Positions 1 to 9,100 of a DNA stretch of 64,000 bases are shown here, in pieces (the first letter of the stretch is position 1; every line of letters starts with the position of its first letter). Position numbers and translations under genes: made by a program. The notes beneath the pieces were generated by a model that was given only the letters and a program-made list of their open reading frames with translations, was not told where the DNA came from and searched no databases. Source of the DNA: Symbiodinium natans (lineage: Eukaryota > Sar > Dinophyceae > Suessiales > Symbiodiniaceae). The DNA lies in the NCBI GenBank assembly GCA_905221605.1, contig CAJNDS010000036.1, forward strand, positions 654,668 through 718,667, written 5' to 3'.

Positions 1-64
1 GAGGGTTGAGGGTTGAGGGTTGAAGCCTTAAGGCCGTTTTACACAAAGTCCAGCGCCGGGCCAC

Positions 65-134
65 GTGGGCGTGGCGTGCGTGTAGAGCCTGCGCGACATC
101 AGGTCATAAGTTTCGATGGCGCCCTCCACGTTTC
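65..134 (-). CDS. RNR1: RNR1 exon 13
   Basis: Reads NVEGAIETYDLMSRRLY then THATPT, ending two bases into a threonine codon. Acceptor CAG|G, donor AC|GT. The next exon (LFNAG...SSC, with the first catalytic cysteine) is expected left of the window. Confidence 0.92.
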
Positions 135-3100
135 CTGGGCTTGGTGCTGTAAAGGTCCACTTAGGGTTTAGGGTTTAGGGTTTGGGGGGTTTAGGGTTTA
201 GGGTTTAGGGTTTAGGGTTTAGGGTTTAGGGTTTAGGGTTTAGGGTTTAGGGTTTAGGGTTTAGGGTTTAGGGTCCCCATTAAGGGCTGCTAGTATAAGG
301 GGAAACATGCCAACCTATCAGGGCTTCGGTTAGAGGTTTAACCCTAAACCCTCAACACTTCGCCGACCCCGTTATCAGTTCGGGCCTTAAAGGTTAAGCG
401 ATTTGGGGTCTGTACCGTCAAGATCCAAGGCCACACCCCTTGACGCAGGTCACCCTAAACCCTAACCCCTGCTGGCAACAAGCCAAACCTTTAAGCCCTT
501 AGCTCCACAAATCCAAACCTTTTCCCCTCGAGGGTAGAAACCCTCAAGACCGAAACTCAAACCCTAAACCCTACCAGTATAAACCCCATAACCCCCCAAA
601 AAAACCACAGGCCACATAAACCCCATAAACCCCATAGACCCCATAAACCCACAAACCCCAAACACAAACTCCAAAAACCCCGAAACCCTAAACCCCCGGA
701 TAAGCCCCAAAGCCCTAAACCCTAAACCCTAAACCCCATAAACCCATAAGCCCCTAACCCCCGACCCCGTAAACCCCGAAACCTCAAACCCTAAACCCTA
801 CACCCTAAACCCCATAAACCCCGAAACCCCAAACCCTAAACCCTAAACCCCATAAACCCCGAAACCTCAAAGCGTAAACCCTAAACCCCAACCCCGACAA
901 TGCCCACCCAAACCGCACAAGTCAACGCTCAGCATCCGCAGTGGATGCCGCAGGCGACCTGGGCCCGTCTGCCAGGCCGGCTCGGGTGCAGGGTGTAGAG
1001 TTCAGGGTTTCGGGGCAGGGCTTAGGGTTTGGGGCTTAGGGTTTAGGGTTTAGGATTGTAGGGTTGTAGGCTTGTAGGGTTGAGGGTTCAGGCTGCAGGT
1101 TCGGGTTGCAGGCTCGAAAGCATCTCACGACCCACCTACATGGCCTGAACCCTGGGCACAGTACTCCTGAACGCACAACTGCACACGGAGACCCTAAACC
1201 CTAAACCCTAGACTCCAAACCCTAAACCCTAAACCCTATACCCTAAACCCTAAACCCTAAAACCAGCCGTGGGGCCCTCATCAGAAGGTGCTGAGGCCGC
1301 TCGACGATGCGGCCGTGCACCCTGAGCCTCGTGGCGGATCTCGGGTTTGGGGCTTAGAGTTTAGGGTTTAGGGTTTAGGGTCACGGTCATCTCTACACCC
1401 TATGAGCCCTAGAATCCTAACCCTTAAATTCCACAAGCCCAAACGCTACAAACCTAAACCTCAAACTCCAAACCCTGCAACCCTAAACCCAAACCCCAAC
1501 GCCCACACCCCCGAACCCTAAACCCTAAACACTAAAACCCCCCCAATTCCCGACTAAGTACTCATGAGTTGAAGCAAAGGAGCAGGTAGGACTTCTCCAG
1601 AGTCTTGAAGCCGAAATAGTCCTGAGCCCCTAAGGCCCGAAACCCTGAAAAGGGTCTAGGGATTAGGGTTTAGGGTTTGGGGTTTAGGGTTTAGAGTTTA
1701 GGGTTTAGGGTTTGGGGTTTAGGGTTTCGTTGAGGGTTTCAGGGATGCTTCTGCTGCCACAGGAACTTGTTGAACGATTTCTTGTCTTGAGGTGTCCAGT
1801 TTTTTGTCGAACCGGAAGATGCAGCAACAAGTTTATTCAGATTCAATCTTTGACACTGGGCACGCGCCCACACAATCACTCAAAAACACGTTCGAGATGT
1901 CAAAGCCATTTTTGTGACTCCAAGTGGCATCGCAGACTGCACTTTGAGTCTCGCAACTCAACACTCAAGAGTGCGGTGCTCCATTCTGGGGTTCTGTTTT
2001 TGCGTCCTGAGTTGTACGTCCTGAGTTGTAGATCGGATATCGAGAACGTTCTTGAAGCCAAAGTGAGCTTGTTAGTTGCAGCACTTCTTTCTGCTGGGCT
2101 CCGGGTTCTCACCATGCTTGCTGGAACTATTGGAGCCATGTCAACCGAAATTGCTGCTACCGTTGCACATCTTTGCTAGCAAGCGCTGTCAGCTGTCGCT
2201 GTCCCTGACCCTAAACCCTAAACCGCAACCCCCAAACAGCTCTCTTAATGACAATTCTTTGCTCGGTCCCCTAAATGCGATTTTGGGTTGAAATAGGGTT
2301 TCGGGTGTAGGGAAAGCTTTTTACTATGATAGGTCTTTCAAGCACGCCAAGCCGCATAGTCGTAGTCACGCTTGTAGACCTCAGGTATTTGGTTAGGGGC
2401 CACAAAGGCCGCAAAAACAAGATACTGTAATACTGAGAATGGTTTTCATCATCTCCATCATCCTTCCATGCCGTATGTACATATATAAATGTGTAGTGTG
2501 TGTGTGTAGCTTCTATAAGAAATGAACAAACAAACATAAACACGCAAATAAACGTGGATGTAAAGAGATATAAATACATATGTGTAAATACATACCTATA
2601 CCTATACAAACAGAAGCGATGGTCAGTACTCTAAGGTTTTGAGAGAGTCCTAAACCCTAAAGTCCCCAACCCCCCTCTGTATGTAAGCACAAAATAGCCA
2701 TGAGTCCTAGCACAAAAACTATAGTTGGTGGCTCGCTGACAGCTCTGCTCATTGCCTCAGCGGATCAGATCCTGTGGTGGTCCTGGGCCCTAAACCCTCA
2801 ACTGCTATTTGCTTAAGAACCCCCTGATAGTCCCTATATTGCCCCCTGTAAGGAAGAAGAACTTGCAGTTTTAAGGGTTCTGAAGCCCCCCTAATAATCC
2901 TTATGTTGCCCCTGTATGGAAGAAGAAGTTGTGTTTTTAGGGGCTGAAGCAAAAAGTAGTCAACCCCACACCCCAAAACCCGAAAGCCTAAACCCTCAAC
3001 CCATGCGACGCGCCCGAAGCACTGACAAAGGCCCCACGTACCTAAACCCGAAACCGTAAACCCTAAACCCCCATCACCCCCCTTCGGGGTTTAGGGTTCT

Positions 3101-6100
3101 GCTGCAATTTTCCCCCAGAAACCTGAAACCCGACTCTCTAAACTCGCAAACAACTTCGCTCACGAACCCTGCATGTCTGTGTATATTCATGTATATAATA
3201 TCTACATGTATGTGTACATATTTGTATATATATATATATATATGTATAGATTTGTATCCTCATAAATATGTATGTGTATAAATATATACACATAGACCTA
3301 CTTATTTATTCTGTTTGTTGCTATTCCGCTATACTTGTTCATGGACCCATCTACCCTTATCATAAGGACCCCAATAAGGTACCCCGAATTTCGGAAACCC
3401 CCATATATGCCGTTTCTTTGTTGCTATTCCGCTAACTTACTGGCCCAAAACCCAAGCAAATAAAAGTTGAAACTTTCAGAATAAACTACCTTATAAGAAG
3501 CCCAAAAGTTGAAAAGTTGGGTTTTGAGCCAGTAAGCTAAGTATTTGTTCATGGCCCAGGCTGCCAAGGAGCCACAGCCTCGTCGAGCATGGCCGCGTTC
3601 TCGCGGACGAAGTCGGCCTTGTAAAGGGGGTTTAGGGTCCAGGGCTTATAGGGGCTAGGGTTTAGGGTTTAGGGTTTAGGGTTTAGGGTTTGGGGTTTGG
3701 GGTTTCGGGTTTGGGGGTTGGGGGTTGGGGGTTGGGGGTTAGGGGTTTAAGGTTTAGGGGCCGAAACCCCAAACCGCGCTGGACCCACAACCCCACAACT
3801 TGTCGGCTTCTTAACTGGCGCATGCCTTACCGTTAAGGGCACCAAAAAACCGAAACAAACTTAGATCAACCCTACATCCGAAACCCTAGGGTTAAGGGTT
3901 TCTGAACACCTGAAACCTTCTCTTTAAAGCTTGAAGCCTAACCACATAAACACCTTACGGCAGACCTCAAACCCCAAACCCTACACCCCAAAGCCTAAGC
4001 CTTAAACCCTAAACACCCCAAGACCCTTAAACTAATTTGTTTCTGTGTGCTCTTCGATTCGGTGTTCGGGCACCTACGAGGCTTCCTTCCCACTGCAAAA
4101 GCGCGAACGCCGGAATGCCGAAATGCGGAGCCTAACCTTACAGCCTCAAGGGTTTCGGGGTTTTGGGGCTCTAGGCATTTTAAGTGTTTAGTCTACTTTT
4201 TGGCTAGGACACGGACGTTTGCCCACGCTTTTTTGGGGAAATGCGTGTTTTACTCGAAAACAACGTTTCGCAGGTTTTGGCTAGGGAGTTTTCGACATGA
4301 AACTTCGAAGTTCCGTGTTGAAGGTTTGGGGGGTACAGGCCAGGTTGGGGAGCATCAGCAAGCACAGAGCAGAGGAGAGGAAGGTCTAATTTACTCGAGA
4401 AAAACAGAGGTTTTTTAGTTTTTCCACTTCAGGAGTGGTTGTTTCATGTGTGTGAACAAGTCTCTTTTCCTACATCTTGAATGGTGGCCCAAATTTCATT
4501 TTTTGGGGTTTCCACGGGGTTCGGGCAGAAAGTTGAGGCAGAGTAGAGGCACGGCAATTTTTCGTCTCGCTTGCACAGAGCAAAAAAGTACCGAGCACAA
4601 ATGTACAGCAGAGGAGAGGAAGGTCTAGCTTACTCGAAAAAACCGAGGTTTTTTGAGTTTTCCACTTCAGGAGTGGTTGTTTCATTTGTGTGAACAACAC
4701 TTCGAATGTGGCTTGGGGTTGCAAAGGGTTTAGGGTTCAGGGTTTAGGGGAAGAGGAGTCCTGTACACTTGTGCTCGGTACTTTTTTGCTCTGTGCCAGC
4801 GAGACGAAAAATTGCCGTGCCTCTACTCTGCCTCAACTTTCTGCCCGAACCCCGTGGAAACCCCAAAAAATGAAATTTGGGCCACCATTCAAGATGTAGG
4901 AAAAGAGACATGTTCACACACATGAAACAACCACTCCTGAAGTGGAAAACTAAAAAACCTCTGTTTTTCTCGAGTAAACTAGACCTTCCTCTCCTCTGCT
5001 GTGCTTGCTGATGCTCCCCAACCTGGCCTGTACTTGCCTTCCCAGTCTCAGACGCTTCAAGCGCAGCCTCTGCCGCTGAGTCTAGTGGTGGCGCGGGTGG
5101 CCGCCCTGGTACTTGTGTCGCCAAATACATTCCCAGGTCTCTGTCAAACCCGCGCCAGAAGTTGCGAACGACATAGATGACACAGGCTTCACGGGATGAG
5201 CCAATCAAAAAACCCCAACGTCGTGTGACCATGGCATCAATCAAGAGTAACATAAAGAGGAACATTAAACGGGGGACCCCATTTTTGGCTTCAAGGGGCC
5301 TGTTAGGGAGCCTAATGAACTAAACCCAATAATTAGGAAACCCCTCAACCCCTAAACCTCTGAACCCCTCAACCCCTAAACCCCTAAACCCCTAAACCTC
5401 TAAACCCCTAAACCCCTAAACTACACAATCCCTACACAACCCCTACACAACCCCTACACAACCCCTAAACCCCTAAACACCTAAACCCCTAAACCCCTAA
5501 ACCCCTAAACCCCTAAACCCCCTAAAACCCCCTAAACCCCCTAAACCCCCTAAACCCCCTAAACCCCTAAACCCCAAAAACCCCCTAAACCCCCTAAACC
5601 CCCTAAACCCCCTAAACCCCTAAACCGTAACCCCTCAACCCTTAAACCCCTAAACCCCTAAACCCCTAAACCCCTAAACCCCTAAACCCTAAACCCTAAA
5701 CCCCTAAACCCCTAAACCCCTAAACCCTAAACCCCTAAACCCCTAAACCTTCTGTTCCCCACCCACTTGCGGCCGGGGGACCACCTCCTCAGAGAGCAGG
5801 GAGGCCTGCCGGCCCTGGTGCAGATGCTTGTGTTTCTAGGGTTTAGGGTTTAGGGTTTAGGGTTTAGGGTTTAGGGTTTAGGGTTTAGGGTTTAGGGTTT
5901 AGGGTTTAGGGTTTAGGGTTTAGGGTTTAGGGTTTAGGGTTTAGGGTTTAGGGTTTAGGGTTTAGGGTTTAGGGTTTAGGGTTTATGGTGTAGGGTTTAG
6001 GGTTTAGGGTTTAGGGTTTAGGGTTTAGGGTTTAGGGTTTAGGGTTTAGGGTTTAGGGTTTAGGGTTTAGGGTTTAGGGTTTAGGGTTTAGGGTTTAGGG

Positions 6101-9100
6101 TGCTTGTGTTACAGGGCTATTTAAGGGAGAGGGGTTTAGGGTTTAGGGTTTAGGGTTTAGGGTTTAGGGTTTAGGGTTTAGGGTTTAGGGTTTAGGGTTT
6201 AGGGTTTTAGGGTTTTAGGGTTTTAGGGTTTTGGGTTTTAGGGTCTAGGGTTTAGGGTTTAGGGTCTCGGGTTTAGGGCTTGTATCCCAAGGTTCCCTAA
6301 TGCTCCCCACTACTCCCTAAGGCTCCCTGCGCTTCCCCAAGGTTCCCTGTGTCCCTACCCCATGACCTCCCCCTCCTTTTGGGACCCTATACTTGCTGGT
6401 GGTCGGGCAGCGGGGCGGTCAAGGATTTAGAGTTTGGAGGGCTCGAGGCTTGGGGTTTGGGTTGTAGGGTTTGGGGTGTAGGGTTTGGGGTTTGGGATTT
6501 AGGGTTTGTGAACTGGGTAGTCTCGCTGCTCAGGTCGAGACCTTGCATGTTTCATACCCCCTTTCGAGACACTCCACGCTGGTTTGAGGGGATCTGCTCA
6601 TCTCGTCGTCTCCACAACTTTACTCTGCAGCAATACGCGTGGCAGCCGCGGCAGCAGCTCTACCACTGTTTCGTACAAGTCGACGATCTCGACGATGTTC
6701 TTTACTGTACTTTGCCATGATCCTGTCAAAAGGAGGAAGAAGCTCCGCTACCATGTGAAACTTGCAAACGTACAAGAGGCAACAGATTTTCTGGATAGTC
6801 TCGCTGCTGAGGTCAGACCTTGCATGTTTGACAGTTTGGGGTTCGGGGTGTAGGGTTTAGGGAGTTTAGGGAGTTTAGGCGCTTTAGCCCGCCCTCATCT
6901 TCCAAAGTGCCGAAGACTGGCTCCTTGCCGAATCGTACTTGGGTTATAAAGTAACCCTAAACCCTAAACAACCCCAAACCCCTAAACGACTACCTAGAGG
7001 TTGCCCGGTAACCTAGGAGTGCCCTTTTGTTGCTTATCGGGGTCTAAACCTCCCAAAAAGGAAACAAGGGTAGTACTAGGCATCCTCGTTGCCCTAAACC
7101 CTAAACCCTAAACCCTAAACCCTAAACCCTAAATCCTAAAGCCCCAAAACCCTCAAAACATCAACCCCTGAGGTTCAAACCCTTAAACCATGAACCCTAC
7201 ACCCTCAAAACCCTCAAACCTAAACCCTAAACCTTTAATCCTAATTTAGGGTTTAGGGTTTAGGGTTTAGGGTTTAGGGTTTAGGGTTTAGGGTTTAGGG
7301 TTTAGGGTTTAGGGTTTAGGGTTTAGGGTTTAGGGTTTAGGGTTTAGGGTTTAGGGTTTAGGGTTTAGGGTTTAGGGTTCCGAAACATCAACTCCTGCAC
7401 CCACCAACAAGCCCGAACCCTTGCCTGCTTGTCCCTGTACTCGTGCAGGGCCCGGCAGGTCTCCGCGAAGGAGTCGGAGGTGTTCTTGTGGAGGTTTGAG
7501 ACCTGGGGTAGAGTGTTTAGGGTTTCGGGTTAGGGGTTCGAGACCTAGCCTTTAAACCCTAAACGGTAGGGTTTGGGCGTCTAGGGCTTTTTGTGAGGGC
7601 TTTAGGGCATTTAGGGCTTTTTAGGGGTTGAGGGTTTGACCTCTTTTGCTTTGCTTTGCTCAGGGGCTTTGAGGGTTTAAACAGGCTTGTTCCTGAACCT
7701 TCAGTTCCTCAACCCTAAACCCTAACCCTAAACCCTACACCCTCAGCTCCTGAACACGACACCCTCACCAAGCTAAGCCATCACAGAGAAAACATCCGTG
7801 GACCCTGAAACCCGAAGCCGCCTCAAGCCCTGCAGCCCAGCTTTAAGGTTCATGCGTGGTTATCAGTAGGGTTTAGGGTTTAGGGTTTAGGGTTTCGGGT
7901 TTGGGGTTTAGGGTTTGGGGTTTGGGGTTTGGGGTTTAGGGTTCAGGGTTATTAGGGTTGCCTCAAATAAAGTAATAACCAGTTATAGCTATGGCCACCC
8001 TAGATGCACAACCTCAGAGAACACTCGAAGAACATTCCTGCATATGATCCTCTCGCACCCAGTAAGGGAAAGTATCAAACTTAGCTTTGGAGTAGACCCT
8101 GAAAAAAAAAGTATATACTTTTTAGGCATAAGTAGCTATAATAGGAACCCAGAACCAAAAAAGCATTAAAGTATGGTACTCCAAGACCCAGCAAATGTCC
8201 CACCGCCCCCTCGCGGCCTCAACGCCCAAGAGCGGCTTTCGGGCTTTGGGGGGTTTTAGGGTTTAGGATTCAGGGTTTAGGGTTTAGGGTTTAGGGTTTA
8301 GGGTTTAGGGTTTAGGGTTTAGGGTTTAGGGTTTAGGGTTTAGGGTTTAGGGTTTAGGGTTTAGGGTTTAGGGTCTCGTCCCTTCTCAAGCGCTTGAGCC
8401 CTGATGGCCTGTCTCTCTCCCTCCCTCGCCCCAACCCTGCCTCTAGCATAGTTAAGTTCCCCTGCTTCTAAGCCCAAAACCCTAAACCCTGAACCCTAAA
8501 CTTTTAAATCCTCAACCTACGAACCCTAACACCCTAAAAGCCCCCGGGCACCCGGCCGCAATCCGCGCAGCCAGGATCGAGAAGTCCGGATGCTTCTGGG
8601 ACATGTAGGCACACGTCTCCTCGTTGTTGGAAGGGGGGGGGGGGGGGGGGGTTCTGGGCTTGAGGCTGTAAGGCTTTGGATTTCCGATTGGGGTCTAAGG
8701 TTCTGGGTTTGGGGTGTAGGTTTATTTGTAGGAACATGTCTTGTGGCTTGGGGGGGGGCTTTGGAGGGTTGAGGGTTTAGGGCAACGCAGGCCCCGCTTT
8801 TTCGAGGGGCCTTTAAGGGCTTCAGGGATGCGGGGCACCCGAAACCCTAACACCCACAGGGCAAGAGGGCTTAGTTCCAAGCCTTGAACCCCAAACCCTA
8901 AACCCTAAACCCTAAACCCTAAACCCTAAACCCTAAACCCTAAACCTGGTGTCTGGAGGCTTCAGGGCTGGGAGTTGAGGGGCTTGGAGGTGTGGTCGCT
9001 AGCCTACCGGGAGCCCCTAGAGGTCGAAGGAGGGCTTAGGGTTTAGGGTTTAGGGTTTAGGGTTTAGGGTTTAGGGTTTAGGGTTTGGGGTTTAGGGTTT

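Noticed and set aside
4335-5265. ORFs of 60-173 codons on both strands
   Set aside because: They are mirror products of the inverted repeat and share no family features.
5837-6250. A true chromosome end
   Set aside because: Arrays of both orientations occur dozens of times between exons of the same gene and are followed by coding sequence, so they are interstitial.
8947-9034. Extra RNR1 exon between exons 4 and 5
   Set aside because: The island has repeat flanks like an exon, but exons 4 and 5 already join seamlessly (LAA to ET) and it has stops in the minus frames.
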